This document shows positions 1 to 12,121 of a stretch of 64,000 nucleotides of DNA, one piece after another; positions within the stretch are counted from its first letter, which is position 1, and each line of letters starts with the position of its first letter. Made by a program: the position numbers and the translations under genes. The stretch is from positions 2,857,285 to 2,921,284 of the forward strand of contig OW028579.1 in assembly GCA_932294295.1 (NCBI GenBank), written 5' to 3'. Below the pieces are notes generated by a model, which ran no database searches, was not told the DNA's origin, and saw nothing but the letters and a program-made list of their open reading frames with translations. The DNA comes from Alitta virens (lineage: Eukaryota > Annelida > Polychaeta > Phyllodocida > Nereididae).

Positions 1-142
1 CCTTAACTCTGCTTAAGGGCCAAAAGTAACACCAACTGCAACAATCATAAGCTATGTCAAATTTACTTTCAATATACTACTAAATGTGGCTTCTCTCTAT
101 CTTATTAGCCGATACTACAGGGCAAACGGTTTAATTGAGGGG

Positions 143-430
143 TACATGGCCTAATGTGCCACGTGCGTTTTCCATGAGTTTGATAAACGCATGGAAAATG
201 CATGGTTTTGGCCTCATTATGTCCTATATTTCTGCACCAGTTGGGCTAATTAGGACCATGGCAATGAGACGAAGGATGAAACAGCCATCCAACTCAGGCT
301 CGACCGGGAATCGAACCCGGTGCCCAGCGTTGGGAAGCCCAGAGCGCTAGCTCTGACGTAGGCCCCCGCCCGTTGGCCTCATTATAATCAGGCGAAAACC
401 ATGCGTATTCCATTAGTTTATCAAAGGCCT
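143..430. mobile_element. Palindromic MITE (GCATGG family), split by a SINE
   Basis: An imperfect inverted repeat built on the words ACGTGCGTTTTCCATG and AAACGCATGG. The left arm is at about 143-210, and the right arm at about 385-430 carries AAAACCATGCG. The same palindrome recurs at 3712-3822 and 48601-48749. Here a SINE sits in the centre, flanked by a 13-bp direct repeat (208-220 and 373-385), so the MITE is older than the SINE. No coding capacity. Confidence 0.7.
221..372 (-). mobile_element. tRNA-derived SINE, family 1 (3'-truncated)
   Basis: Read on the minus strand it begins with a tRNA-like head that retains a B box (GGTTCGATTCC) and runs into the family body that ends in TACAGGACGTAAAGCCCTAAT in full copies. 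This copy stops short of that end. It is flanked by the target-site duplication TTGGCCTCATTAT (208-220, 373-385) inside a MITE. Confidence 0.85.
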
Positions 431-650
431 GTTGTTCCGACTTTGATCTGGAAGTGACCAACCAAGGATTTTAACCCAGGTCATTTCACACAGGAAGCAA
501 GGACAATCAACCATTGCATTAACGGAGTCATATATGGAAAACACCCAACTTCAAGGCACTGTCTGAATATTATCTGAGAAGCATTTACTTCCTTCTGAAA
601 ACAAAAGATATCCCCTGCTTGCGTGGGCTGCCATGTAGTAAAGTAACTAA

Positions 651-751
651 AGCTATATAAGTCTATATAAGTCTATATAAGTCTATATAAGTCTATATAA
701 GTCTATATAAGTCTATATAAGTCTATATAAGTCTATATAAGTCTATATAAG
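651..751. repeat. 10-bp tandem repeat (GTCTATATAA)n
   Basis: Ten near-perfect head-to-tail copies of a decamer, starting with one variant unit (AGCTATATAA) and then nine identical units at 661-750. The unit contains TATATAA, so the block is an array of TATA-like words, but no gene starts next to it. Very low divergence suggests recent expansion. Confidence 0.95.
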
Positions 752-1731
752 TTAAAGTCTACCATGCACCTCAAAATATCAGGCTAGCAGGGAACTTCCC
801 TTCAGCATAATTGGTGCTTCCTATAATTTGCAACACAACACAACACTACCTATTTGTCTTAGCATACAACTGGGGGTCAGCAAACTTTAGACAGGAAAGA
901 TTTCACTTCCTTCTATAGAACTAATAGTTTGTGTCCCACCACATGCATGAGGAAACTATACGGTGTTTCCATGCAGTATTATACAAGTTTCAGTGCGAAA
1001 CGTGATCACAACATTCCATTGTATTTTTAAAATTGACATGTAAAAACCACAGGTTAGCAACATGAAGTTGTGTGCACGTCTTTTTAAATAAATGTTAAAA
1101 CTGTGTTACGCCTATGTAGTAAGCAGCATTAATTGGTTGTGTTTATATACAGTTTATAGTAACAAGGAAAAGGTTATATTACATACAAGTAAAAATTTAT
1201 ACAGCTAAATTTACTTTTCAACTCACAAAAAAATTTCGACTAAGAGAACTGACAAAACTGAATGCCCTTCTGTTTTAGGGGGCATCCACGTCAGTGTTTT
1301 TTTAAATAAGAACTTAGTGGATGTCTCCTGACCAAAGGTAAAGAGTATATATGTATTTTGACTTTATTTTATTTTATTTATTTACTGCTTATATTATGTG
1401 TTATAACGTACATTTCTTTATTTGTTCCTTGTAATGTGCCGCTTTAGTTTTTTTTTGTTATTTGGTCAAATAAATATATTCTTTCTCTCTCTGTAAGAGG
1501 GCTTCTCAGCGAGAGCATGGCTGTCTTTAACAGTGACCTGCATGATCTCGTATATTCTAATTAAATATTTAAAAACAAACTTATTCTGATTTCTAGTTTG
1601 TATTTAGCCAGCAAATGGTTAGTAATAATTACATTGATGAAATGTCAACCAGTGCCCTTTGGTCTTGGAGAGTTGGTGCAAAAAGTCACTTGGGTTTTGC
1701 CAGTTCTCGTGATGCCAAAGACTTAAGAAGA

Positions 1732-1803
1732 GGAATTAGTGTAGTGGTAGAGTGCTCAACTCTTAATCTCAATGAACCAGGTGTGAACCTCACACACGGC
1801 ACT
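1732..1803 (+). repeat. Possible tRNA-like SINE head (unassigned)
   Basis: The words TAGTGTAGTGGTAGAGTGCT and, 35-40 bp on, GGTGTGAACCTCAC resemble a decayed A box and B box of a pol III promoter. It does not match the other SINE families here and I could not define its ends. Weak call. Confidence 0.2.
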
Positions 1804-1994
1804 TTCTTTTTTAGGCTTTTAGCAAGCCACTCTAATTGTCCTCAGTGCTGCTCTGCACCCAGCAGATAGTGGACACCAAGCTTTACTGGTCCAGGAGAGC
1901 TTCAGAATGAATTTTAAAAACTGTTGTGTTGATAAGGCTGTACACTCCTAAGGGGAGCGGAGTTTGAGGCAAGGGGAGCTGCTGTAAACCACGT

Positions 1995-2184
1995 GGGTGG
2001 GGTGGGTGGATTAGGGCTTTACGTCCTGTATTTCGGCACCTGATGGGCTAATTAGGACAGGCAGGGACCATGGCAATGAGATGAAAGATGAAACCGCCAT
2101 CCAACTTAGGCTCGACCGGGAAATGAACCCGGGACCCAGTGGTTGGAAGCCCAGTGCGCCACCACTGAGCTAGGCCCCCACCCC
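1995..2184 (-). mobile_element. tRNA-derived SINE, family 1
   Basis: Near full-length copy, minus orientation: tRNA-like head (about 2100-2180), body, and 3' end next to a (CCACC)-rich tail on the low-coordinate side. Flanked by an imperfect 14-bp duplication GCTGTAAACCACGT / GCTGTATACCACGT (1981-1994 and 2185-2198). Confidence 0.9.
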
Positions 2185-2446
2185 GCTGTATACCACGTAA
2201 TGGGTATAGCAGCTCTTGAGAAATGTAATCAGCTGTATAATCCAACCGTCAAGTGGCCTGTGCCACTTTCAAATATTAAAGTCTATCAAAGCCATTCTCT
2301 TTGTCATCTGACCTACTGAAGACATTTTCAGTCTTAAATCAGTGTACTAAATGGATGCTCCCTGACTCGTGTTTAGAGGTGGGGTGCAGTTGCACATAAA
2401 CTGGTGACCAATTGAATCACAACCACAAATGTACATGAAGTCTAAT

Positions 2447-2611
2447 GGGTGGGTGGGTGGGTGATTAGGGCTTTATGTCCTTGTATTTCTGCACCTGATG
2501 GGCTAATTGGGACAGGCAGGGACCATGGCCATGAGATGAAAGATGAAACAGCCATCCAACTTTGACTTGACCAGGAATCGAACCTGGGACCTCTGAGCTA
2601 GGCCCCCACCA
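2447..2611 (-). mobile_element. tRNA-derived SINE, family 1 (internal deletion in head)
   Basis: Same family, with about 25 bp missing between the A-box side and the B-box side of the head. Target-site duplication CATG(A/C)AGTCTAAT at 2434-2446 and 2612-2624. Confidence 0.88.
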
Positions 2612-3335
2612 CATGCAGTCTAATAGTCCAACAGCAAACTCTGCACACTGCAAAATATTCTATGCAAATTCACAGTATGTACCACCAAATATGGTTATAT
2701 TATAAAGGCACTAATTGTGCATCTAGAGTACATAACATGTTGTCATGTAGTTATTGCTACAAATACCATTTATTGATTATAAATTTAGTTAACTAATAAT
2801 TCTCTCATCCGTTTCCGGGTGCGGCTGTGCATCCAACTACCAATCATAGCACACCTCATTTTAATCCTTTTCATTCCTAACCAACTGAGCAGCTTAGGCT
2901 TGTTCCTCATTCGTCTCCTGCCTTTCGATTTTCCCACCCGTCCATCCCCTTATTAACTTTTCATTGTAGTTATCATTCTCAAAATTTCCTTTTGGTTTAC
3001 CATTTCTAAATTAACCATGTGTATGGTGTTATTTCAGGATGCGCTATCTGAATGTGAGTACTTTTTGCTATGAATTTTTAGCATAAGTATTTCTGTTGCG
3101 TTGGTCTAACCCTAATGTTATGGGGTAGACCTTTCTTTAATTATATAAGCATATGGATTGAGCCTAATCCTTCTGTAAGTTGTTTCCTAAATTTACAAAA
3201 TTTACAAGTTTTGTGCGGGTGTCCACAAGAGCAATATCTTAGTGTATGCGTGTCAATGTATGTATGCCGCCAATAAAAGGCATTTTCTATCCGCGCTTTC
3301 ATGCGTGTCAGCTTTTATTATTTTGGGTTAATGAT

Positions 3336-3520
3336 GTGTGTGTGTGATTAGGGCTTTACGTCCTGTATTTCTGCACCAGTTGGGCTAATTAGGACAGGCG
3401 GAGACCATGGCAATGAGACGAAAGAGGAAACAGCCATCCAACTTAGGCTCGACCGGGAATCGAACCCGGGACCCAGCGGTTGGAAGCCCAGAGCGCTACC
3501 TCTGAGCTAGGCCCCCGCCC
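3336..3520 (-). mobile_element. tRNA-derived SINE, family 1 (full length)
   Basis: One of the best-preserved copies. On the minus strand the head reads CCTAGCTCAGAGGTAGCGCT (A box) and GGGTTCGATTCCCGG (B box), and the tail ends in a (CA)n run. Perfect 15-bp target-site duplication TTTTGGGTTAATGAT at 3321-3335 and 3521-3535. It lies just 3' of lectin-receptor copy A. Confidence 0.95.
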
Positions 3521-3547
3521 TTTTGGGTTAATGATAAATTATAATAA

Positions 3548-6184
3548 TTACCTCTTTTTGTGAATGACCACAATGAAAATTATGACTACCACAGCTATAA
3601 CAGCAATCCCTCCTAGTACTCCTCCAACAATATATGGTACGTTTCCTGAAATTAACATTGATATATAAATCATTAGGTAGTGACAATAAGTGATGTTTGG
3701 CATAACTGTGGTACATGGCCAAATGTGCCACGTGCGTTTTCCATGAGAAGGATAAACGCATGGGAAACGCATGGTTTTTAGCTAATTATAATGTAGCAAA
3801 AACCATGCGTTTTCCAGCTGCATTAAAAGATGAGAAATTAATCTGAGAAAGGAAGACAAGAGATTAGTTTCTGGTCAATTACCTAAACCTGAAACAAGAT
3901 TCAACTCCACTTGCCTTACAACGGTAAGCATTAACTTTTTTTGGATATTAGTTTCATATAAAAACTTTCTATTTTGTTTCTGTTTAAGCCTTCAAAGAGT
4001 CAAATCATACATTACACATATTGGAAAAACAATGGAGTTCCAACTCACCTTTACTTGAATTTGCATTTTGCCGGCCTGGTGGTAATGTACGTGACACGCC
4101 ATCATCCATTATTTGGCAAGTTATGTTAAAAGGCAATCGGGATCTACTACCCCATCCATCAGATGTTTCTATTCCTGAAGAAAAATAATACAAATTAAAT
4201 ACATTAGTCTATCTGAGCAGGTTAAAGAAATCAAATCAATTTGTCAAATAATTTCAGGTCAAATAGGCATGAACCCAGGATTAAGAAGCTCTCAATTTGT
4301 TTCCGGCTGAGTCCAGACAGCCAAATTATTTTTATGGCTTCCAAGATTTATTCTAGTCATTCTCTCAGATATAGATCCTAAATGAAGATATTTACATGTA
4401 ATTCTATCAAAAAGAAACTCTTTTGTGATTTATTTTAATAACTTTATATTTTTATTATCAGTTGTACAACATTCCAACCTTCTGGTTGTCTTCTTGAACA
4501 AAATCCTGTACTACTATAAAAATTACCAGGTATCAAATGTAAATTTTACTTCATTTAATATAAATGATAAATTATAATTAACCATTGAAAGTGAATAGAA
4601 ATAAACATTAACTGGTCTGCACCAACTAACTCACAGAATATTTGTACCGGTATTTATAATATTCAATATGGCTTACACATAGGAAATCTTATAAGAAAAA
4701 AAATAAAAAATGAAGCAGATTGACGTAATAAATCCTTACCGATCATAACCATATGGAGCCTAGTGGTTAAAGGTTTCTCTGTCATTTTCCTTATCATGAA
4801 GGGACCAGGTTCAAAAATGACAGTCTTAACCATCCCACCTTTTTCCGCACATTTGATATCATTATAAAATTCTATGCAGTAAGAGTCAGTTGTATCGTCA
4901 CTAGCATTTGTTGTAAAATCGTATATCTCTAAGCGTACCCTTGGCATTCCAGTGTTACTTTTTATGTTGCAATATACATCACTAGTAATGACATCGCTAG
5001 ATGGGTATCCCATTGTCTGAATGATAACTTCCTGTCCAGATGCTGTCAAATCATTGTAAAGGTTCATAAATGCCATATCAGGTAGATCAGCTTCTGCAAA
5101 AGGTATGGAAAAGGTAAATTAAATGCAAATCGTGAGATTTAATGTGCATGCAGTTGAATTGACTGTGTTTGATTTGAATACAACTTACTTGTGCACTGAT
5201 ATTCAATAAAGATGTATCTTGCATGCAGTCGACCAATTCCTCTCATGTTATCAAGGCCACATCTGCCGAACGTATTACAAGTATATCTAACTACATCAGT
5301 CATATTCCTCTGGTCATATTGCCTGTATTCTGGGATGACTGTCGGATGGTTACAAAATTCTGAATTGCGTTCAGCAATTTTGCCTAAATATGCTTGTGTG
5401 ACCAAAATTAGGCCAGACTCACAGGCCAACGATGCACCTTGCGGAAGGGGAAAGCAGAATATGGCAGTGTCAGAAGAGACCAAACTTGCTTCTGAAATTA
5501 AAATCAAACAATAAGATTAAAAAAATAATAAAGATACAACAATGCATTTTCAGTAATCTTTGCATGATTTTGAGCATAACCTGAACTCACTGTACACAAA
5601 GCATAATTGATTTTTTGTCTGATTTAATTAATTGTATCCCATAGAAAAGTATGTAATAAATATGTATACATGTTGACATCTATTTACTATATAATAGGTA
5701 ACAGGTACCTTGTTCTTCATTTCGTAAAGGCCTGACTAGCATTATGGATATAGCCATTAATTCATTTGTGATAATCAATAATATACACATTACAAGTGCA
5801 GATATTGACATTTGATATCCATAGGAGAATCTATTTTGCAATATATTTAAATAAAATGATCTTGATTATTTTTTAAATTAAAAAAGTGTAAATTATTCAA
5901 CCTGATTAAAACATAAATGTACAAGTTAGAAAATAAATATTTCTAATGTTTTAGTCACAAAATTACTAATTAAATCAACATGGTTTTATAATGTTATACA
6001 CAACTATATCCTAATACCAACTATGTAAGCAAAAGTACCACCATAATCAATAATCACGAAAGCATACAAATATATTCGTAAACAAAGTATACTTCTAGTA
6101 GTATGACTCATTTAGTATACAGTACAATAATCACTCACCTGTTAATAGCAGTAGTAATGAAAGTAGCTGTACTTTGTAATCCAT
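3548..6184 (-). CDS. SUEL-lectin-like single-pass membrane receptor, copy A (short-tailed)
   Basis: Predicted cell-surface lectin-like receptor, 308 aa. Exons (minus): 6139-6184, 5189-5491, 4740-5093, 4049-4174, 3548-3645; all introns GT-AG and phase 1. Exon 1 gives a signal peptide (MDYKVQLLSLLLLLT). Exon 2 (residues 17-116) resembles a SUEL/Gal_Lectin domain: the Cys pattern with CESGLILVTQAYLG, YTCNTFGRC and YIFIEYQC is right, but the family's DPC motif is missing. Exons 3-4 (about 118-276) form a second extracellular domain with CUB-like spacing, unproven. Exon 5 is a Gly/Val/Ile-rich transmembrane helix followed by HKKR and a stop (TAA, 3548-3550). A GT two bases after AAAAAGAG could instead splice to a tail exon, but I found none. 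A second candidate leader exon, 5709-5811 (also ATG start, hydrophobic, phase 1), would fit equally. The ligand is unknown. Confidence 0.65.
3712..3822. mobile_element. Palindromic MITE (GCATGG family), partial
   Basis: Left arm GTACATGGCCAAATGTGCCA followed by the ACGTGCGTTTTCCATG word, then AAACGCATGG, an AT-rich centre near 3780-3790 and the start of the mirror arm (AAAACCATGCGTTTTCC, ending about 3817). The outer part of the right arm is missing. It lies in the copy A transmembrane-side intron. Confidence 0.75.
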
Positions 6185-7528
6185 TGATAGAGCTGATTCA
6201 GAAATGACTGTGTATTACCGTGGGTAAAGCCCAATATCAGATTTACTGAAAAATATCCCTGTATTTATTTAAATCCATTTTAGTGTTAATGATATTTTCT
6301 ACGAGTATATGTACACCATGCAAACTCCACGAGGAAGCAATGGCAACTGAAAAGGGGGTAAGTTGGGGGGGGGGGGTGTAATCTTGGCTCCGATGTGCAG
6401 CCAAGCATGCATTTAAGGAAGGCTTAGTCAGACTCTTACCAAAAATACGCCCACAACAAAGCTACAACTCCAGTAACGATTTTCTGTCGCACATCCTATG
6501 AGATATGCAAGTAGGTATATATTGGTATCCTATACGGATACATGGGCCAGTTATTGTTGGTCTATTCCATCTAATTTTCACACAATTACCGAGTAAAATA
6601 AACTATTTGTCATATCCTACAAGGATTGGGGGTATTGACAGTGTTTTTAAACAAGACAGATAACACAAATCCTACAAGATAAAAAAAAAAAAAAAAGACG
6701 TATTTGTAATCCTACAAGTGCTTAATCAAGACATTCAAAATATTGTTCAGATAGGTAAATATACAAAATTATCAAATATACAAAACTACATGTATGGTGT
6801 TTTTCATGTCATATATACTTATGACATGAGAAAAATGCTTAATTCAGTGAAATATAGTCTGGAATTTTTCATAGGATTCATTGGGATACCATGTATTGCA
6901 ATGACATGAAATTGCTATATGTATGCTATTCTGTACTCTGGTATTCGTCATACCCTCCTAGCTAATTGAAATAAAAATCATGATTCATCGACAAATTAAA
7001 CTCACTCCATGACAATTCATGTCATTTCCAATCGTGACACACTAATGTTCAGTATTAATGCAAATAAATGTCAATGAGTTTTGTAATCAAGCACTTCCAC
7101 TTAAAATATATCTTTGTAAATAAGTCACGACTTTTATGCATTGGAAAACATTTACAGGGGGTTTTCCACAAGCAAAAATGTCGAGGACTGACTGAAATTT
7201 TTAAACAGAGGATACACTACATGTTTATATAACTACTCAAAAGAAAATATAAAACTGTACAAATGATCTAAGTCAAGTAATTTTTATTCCATATAATTTC
7301 AAGGTTGCCAACTACTGAATTTGTGTAAAAAAAATAAACAATATTACAAACGTGTAGGAAATGCGTCTAATGAATTTATTGCGATGTTATGAATATATAA
7401 AGAAATAAAAATATTTACTGTTAGATAAGATACTTATACAGGCTTGCACACATACTACATTGGAATGCCGAGGTAAGTTTGACGCCAAATGCAATTGACA
7501 AAGTTAGAACATCCTAAGAACATAAGAA
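6185..7528. other. Intergenic, no gene seen
   Basis: AT-rich sequence upstream of lectin copy A, with a short poly-G run (6364-6379) and a poly-A run near 6680. The only open frame (6718-6909) is short, unspliced-looking and AT-driven. The proximal part may hold the promoter of copy A; I recognise no specific element. Confidence 0.5.
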
Positions 7529-7594
7529 CACCTATCTGTCTGTCTATCTGTCTGTCTATCTATCTATCGATCTGTCTGTCTATCTATCTATCTA

Positions 7595-7625
<31 letters not shown>

Positions 7626-8060
7626 GTCTATCTATCTATCTAATTGGCTTATCTAACAGGTGTAAAGGTGCATCTATCTTTCTATTTATCTATCTATCTG
7701 TCTGTCTATCTATCTATCTATCCGTCTATCTATCTATCTATCTATGTCTATATATCTATCTGTCTATGTATCTATGTATGTATGTATCTATCTATCTAGC
7801 TATCTATCTAATTGGCTTATCTTACAAATGTAACGGTACATCTATCTATCTATCTATCTATCTATCTCTCTATCTATATGTCTGTCTATCTATCTATATG
7901 TCTGTCTATCTATCTATATGTCTATCTATCTGTCTATTTATCTATCTATCTGTCTGTCTATCTATCTATCTGTCTATCTATCTATATGTCTGTCTATCTA
8001 TTTTTTTGTCTATTTATCTGTCTATCTGTCTATCTATCTATCTATCTATCTATCTACTTG
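7529..8060. repeat. Interrupted (TATC/TGTC)n microsatellite
   Basis: Over 500 bp of imperfect tetranucleotide repeat (TATC with TGTC variants) broken by two related unique spacers, CTAATTGGCTTATCT..CAGGTGTAA/ACAAATGTAA, near 7640-7665 and 7808-7830. A third spacer follows the end. The repeated spacers show the block grew by duplication of microsatellite plus spacer units of about 170-230 bp. Reading frames through it are low-complexity artefacts. Confidence 0.95.
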
Positions 8061-8474
8061 GCTTATCTAACAGGTGTAAGGGTGCATTCATACTTCCATA
8101 ATCTTCATATCCTGTGTTTACACAACAACTCCATCATTTGGAATGGCTTAAGTTCTGATAATGCATGGTTTAATGTCATGGTCTGTTAAACCTGAACTGA
8201 GAACTAAACACTGTGTGAGGCCTCATAATAATGCCTTAATACGGGTACTTAAATTTACAGGTGGCTCGCCGGAGGAATAAGTGTACAGTGTAGGCCTATA
8301 TGCTAAAATATCCTTTAATCGTTGAGACTAGTCTCCATGCTTTATATTAATCAATACTTTTCATTTTTTGTTAACACAACAAATAGATTTTGTAATATCA
8401 CTTTATTTTTTTAATATATAATTTATTATCTCTTTGGGATGCCCCCTCCCCCCCCTCACACAACCACCCTTAGG

Positions 8475-8628
8475 CACTGGCGGATCAAGTCCTGCTTCTA
8501 GGGGGGGGGGGGCAAAATCATAACTTAAAGAGGTTCCTGTCAGTCATTGTCATTTCATAGAAAACTTATAGTAATTAAGGCTGCTACGGAGGCCATGCCC
8601 TAATGCCCCCTCCCCGGATCCGCCAGTG
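8475..8628. mobile_element. Non-autonomous hAT-like MITE
   Basis: 154-bp element with 12-bp perfect terminal inverted repeats CACTGGCGGATC / GATCCGCCAGTG and a perfect 8-bp target-site duplication CCCTTAGG (8467-8474 and 8629-8636). An 8-bp duplication and a CA(C/G)TGGCGGATC end are typical of hAT superfamily elements. The interior holds a poly-G run and no coding capacity. Confidence 0.9.
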
Positions 8629-9039
8629 CCCTTAGGTCCATCCCTGGACCCATTTACTAAAAACATTTACTAGGAAAAAAAAAAACGAAATAAAAAATCA
8701 TTTGTTATTGGAACAATAATTGTGGCTCCGTGCTCGCATTTTACACCACTTTCTGTCAAGATGGAAAGAAAAATTAAATTGATACAATTGGCATTAAGAC
8801 CGCCCCCCCCCCCCCCTTTCCTTGGTTGAAGCGCAGTGAATTCACCTATAACAATGAGTATGGATTGCTTAAATTTATACAACTTTCCGAGGAGAGCATG
8901 CAAGTCTATGACCTTAGAGTGCCTAGCATATTAGTGGTGACAAAGTGAGTCGGGCAGAACTGAAAATAAATTCTGCCCAAGTTCTAAAGTGACATAGATC
9001 ATTGCTTGGTTTTGTTTGAAAAAAAAAGTAAAACAACTG

Positions 9040-9300
9040 TCTCTAAGCTATTGAATTTGCTCAGCCAGCCCTGAGTTTTGACCAACACAGAGATTATCCT
9101 TAAATGTTGATTACTTTGTTTGATAATCTGTCAGGGTTGGCTGAATATATTCAATGGCTTAAATCTACAAACAATTAGTGATAGATAATGACTGCGTTTG
9201 AGTGAATATGCAATTTATCCGAGGCTTTAGCCGAGGATTAACAGCATATTCACGAAAACAAGGTCATTATCTAACTTATACCACTTGTTTTGTTTGTAGT
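9040..9300. repeat. Two adjacent long hairpin-forming palindromes
   Basis: Palindrome 1 (about 9042-9160): arms AAGCTATTGAAT..TCAGCCAGCCCTGA and TCAGGGTTGGCTGAATATATTCAATGGCTTAA in part. Palindrome 2 (about 9168-9298): arms around GATAATGAC..GTGAATATGC and GCATATTCAC..GTCATTATC with the loop TTTAGCC. They resemble old foldback or MITE copies. No terminal duplication was identified. Confidence 0.65.
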
Positions 9301-10477
9301 TGTTTGATCACTTGCTTATGACGTTCTCCCCTTAAGACTTTTGTTTGCTTATTATATAAGATGTTCATTTGATTGTTTTGTTTTGTTTCATTGTTTTACT
9401 ACAACTTGTAGCCAGTCAAGTGTGACTATATTCTCCCAGGTATATGCAATTTATCCCCCTGGAATCTTGGCCTCTGATTGGATGAAAAAGGCAAACAGTG
9501 GTATAACAACTAATATGACGTGGCAGAGGCCCTTTAAAAGACTGTAACTATTTCATTGTTTGCCAGTGTAACCACTTTTTAGGCACTATAAAAAAAAACA
9601 AAGGATAGGTATTCAATAGCTGTGACAGCAGTGGAACTTCAGAATCCTGGTTTAGGTTTAAGTCAATACTGTGCCTAAAACTGGGCCTATATATATATAT
9701 AGTGTCTAATATCTAGTATGGCCTATATACATCCCATTTTAAGGAAAAATTATATATACATATAAATATATATATATTTAAATCATAAACTCCAAAAATT
9801 AATAATGTGCAATGATGTATTTGTCACATTATTGATCATATATCACATGATTTTTTTAAACTAAATAAAGTCCAAATATCATACATACATTTTTACCATC
9901 GTAAAATAATTCATGAATTCATAAGAATAAAAATCACCATAAATTTACGAAGCAGCAAAAGTCTAGAATACAGCAATAATATACACTTTGTAAATTGTGT
10001 GTAACTCAAATTACACCACCATTATCTCACTAAAACAAACAAATACTATAAGCTAAAGAATATTTGTTCACTTTTAGCCCTGTATTTGCCAATACTTTAA
10101 TTACACTAGGACTGTATTTACCCATCAAATGCTGGTCTGCTGATGACATTAAATACCCAATCGAATAAACCACATATTTACTGGGTGCTTACCCCTCATG
10201 GTATGCAAGGTCATTTTGAGGTCATAATGAAATCATTTCCTCCCTTCGAACACACCTTTACCTAGTAATCCTTGATATGTGGAACCCCATACTATCAGTA
10301 ATGTACATAAACTGTATTTATGATTATGTAGGATTTTAGTTGAACACATTATTAAGGTAGGATCCATAATACATTTTAATTTTTTTTTGCTTTTGTTTGT
10401 CAGTCAATTTTGTATCATAAACCGCTTGGAACACTACAAAATGGACATAAATGTTACTAATATAAGTCAAATCCCAA

Positions 10478-10575
10478 CTTGTGTGGACACCAAGCCTTAT
10501 CATCTCATCATTACGTCTGCCTCTGACAGCTGGTCACATAAGCTGACTAAACTTCAGACCCAGTAGCATTAAAAC
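10478..10575 (-). repeat. Dispersed repeat also found in SUCLA2 intron 5
   Basis: About 90 bp that match, in reverse complement, the sequence at 30395-30490: shared words include GGTCTGAAG, TTAGTCAGCTTAT, GACCAGCTG, AGAGGCAGAC and TAATGATGAGAT. A third shorter relative is at 30755-30815. Probably an old SINE or MITE body. Confidence 0.6.
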
Positions 10576-11025
10576 ATTGCTAAACCATATAAAAACCCCC
10601 AATATTTGTAACAATCCACAAAAAGTTTCCTGTCTTTCCAATGACCAATATATAATTTATATATTTTATCATGTCATCATTTTGCCATTTGTCCTAGTCT
10701 CAGCAGCAGCAGCATAAATTACAAAGGGGAATATAGCAAACTTTGTTGTAATTTGCTTCACAGATTAGTCTTTATTTCATTGTTCAGTCCCTTGTTCTGC
10801 CACCCTTGTCATAAGGAGGCCCAGGAATTTCTAGGGCTATTTAGATCAGCTTCAATCCAGAACTATATCTCGAAGATCAGGTAGTCCTACTAGCAAGATG
10901 CATTATTGGTCATAATAGGATACAATAGCTAATAATAATCCTTTATGTGGGAACCTCCATATCATTAATGTAACCCCTTTGGAGTGGGACCTATCCCACA
11001 TCACTGCTGACATCACCTCAGAGTA

Positions 11026-11212
11026 TGTGTATGTGATCAGGGCTTTACGTCCTGTATTTCTGCACCAGTTGGGCTAATTACGACAGGCAGAGACCATGGC
11101 AATGAGACGAAGGATGAAACAGCCATCCAACTTAGGCTCGACCGGGAATCGAACCCAGGACCCAGCGGTTGGAAGACCAGAGCGATACCTCTGAGCTATG
11201 CCCCCGCCCTAC
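11026..11212 (-). mobile_element. tRNA-derived SINE, family 1
   Basis: Full-length copy in minus orientation with slightly mutated B box (tail-side AATCGAACCCAGG). Target-site duplication CACCTCAGAGTA at 11014-11025 and 11213-11224. Confidence 0.92.
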
Positions 11213-11349
11213 CACCTCAGAGTAAAGACCACTATCTTACATAATAATTAACTGCATAACTAAACATTTAGTTCAGCACATTTCAACTAAGTGATATGCA
11301 TACAAGTGATTTCACTGGTTCCCTGACCTGTTTATAAATATTACTTCAG

Positions 11350-11861
11350 TTAGGCTCTTTAGGGTAAGATTGATTATCTATAGTTGGTAGTAGAAACCAG
11401 AAGCATGTAAAAAATCAATAATTGTCTGCGTTGGATAGCTGGAGCAGCTTGTGCAATGCGCACTGTCCTGTTTTAGCCACTGGGGATAGAGGACTTCACC
11501 GCAAGTGTTTCCACCCTCGCCGCTTGGAGGCCCAGGACCTTCGAGGGCTGGAAGGTTGCTTCATAATTCGCCTCATTGCCTTGGCACTTGCCTGTCCTGA
11601 TCAGCCCTATCTGGTGCAAAAATATGAGACGTTATCCCTGTCTCACCTACCACTGCAAAGGTTCTTAGGTAAAATTAAACCCCCAGGAACTTAACATAAG
11701 CTACATCACAGAGGGATACAATTCACATGAGACTTTTAATAAGGACCTGTAATCAGTGTTAAGCCTGAGGAAAGCAAAATATCCCACAAATGGAGTAGAT
11801 AGATAGATAAAGTGCAACCCTCTCAGCTAAGTTCTTGCCACTAATTAGGGTTGATTGATGA

Positions 11862-11904
<43 letters not shown>

Positions 11905-12121
11905 GTCTAGCCATGTTATGCCTCTACTCCATGGATGGGATCATTTACTTGCCTCAGCATAGACACCAAGTACTAGGAACCACCAATTTCACGTCTGATC
12001 CGAACGACACCCATCTGGAATGTGGCTCATGAAGTGTGCACAGCACTGCAATCCAGGGGTTGAACCTGGGTCCTTCAGAGGAGCAGGTAAGGGTCTTACC
12101 ACTGGGCCACCAGCTGTAACA
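11350..12121 (-). mobile_element. tRNA-derived SINE, family 2 (composite), with (GA)n tract
   Basis: The minus-strand head near 12045-12121 has pol III-like boxes (TGGCCCAGTGGTAAGA and GGTTCAACCCCTGG). The tail end near 11355-11545 matches the more compact copy at 18328-18702. The middle (about 11545-11990) is extra here and includes a stretch related to SINE family 3 (11550-11640, plus orientation) and a (GA)n tract at 11863-11901. Probably one SINE interrupted by another insertion. Confidence 0.6.

Noticed and set aside
651..751. Promoter with multiple TATA boxes
   Set aside because: A perfect decamer array with no gene start nearby; a simple satellite is the plainer reading.
3430..3510. 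tRNA genes suggested by A/B box words at many places
   Set aside because: All sit in SINE copies with target duplications; none folds as a full cloverleaf with a proper anticodon arm as far as I can judge by eye.
5212..5514. Plus-strand frames of about 100 codons opposite the lectin exon in all three copies
   Set aside because: Shadow of the conserved minus-strand exon 2.
7766..8189. Two overlapping 111-125-codon frames rich in Tyr-Leu-Ser-Ile
   Set aside because: Pure translation of the (TATC)n microsatellite; low complexity and present in several frames.
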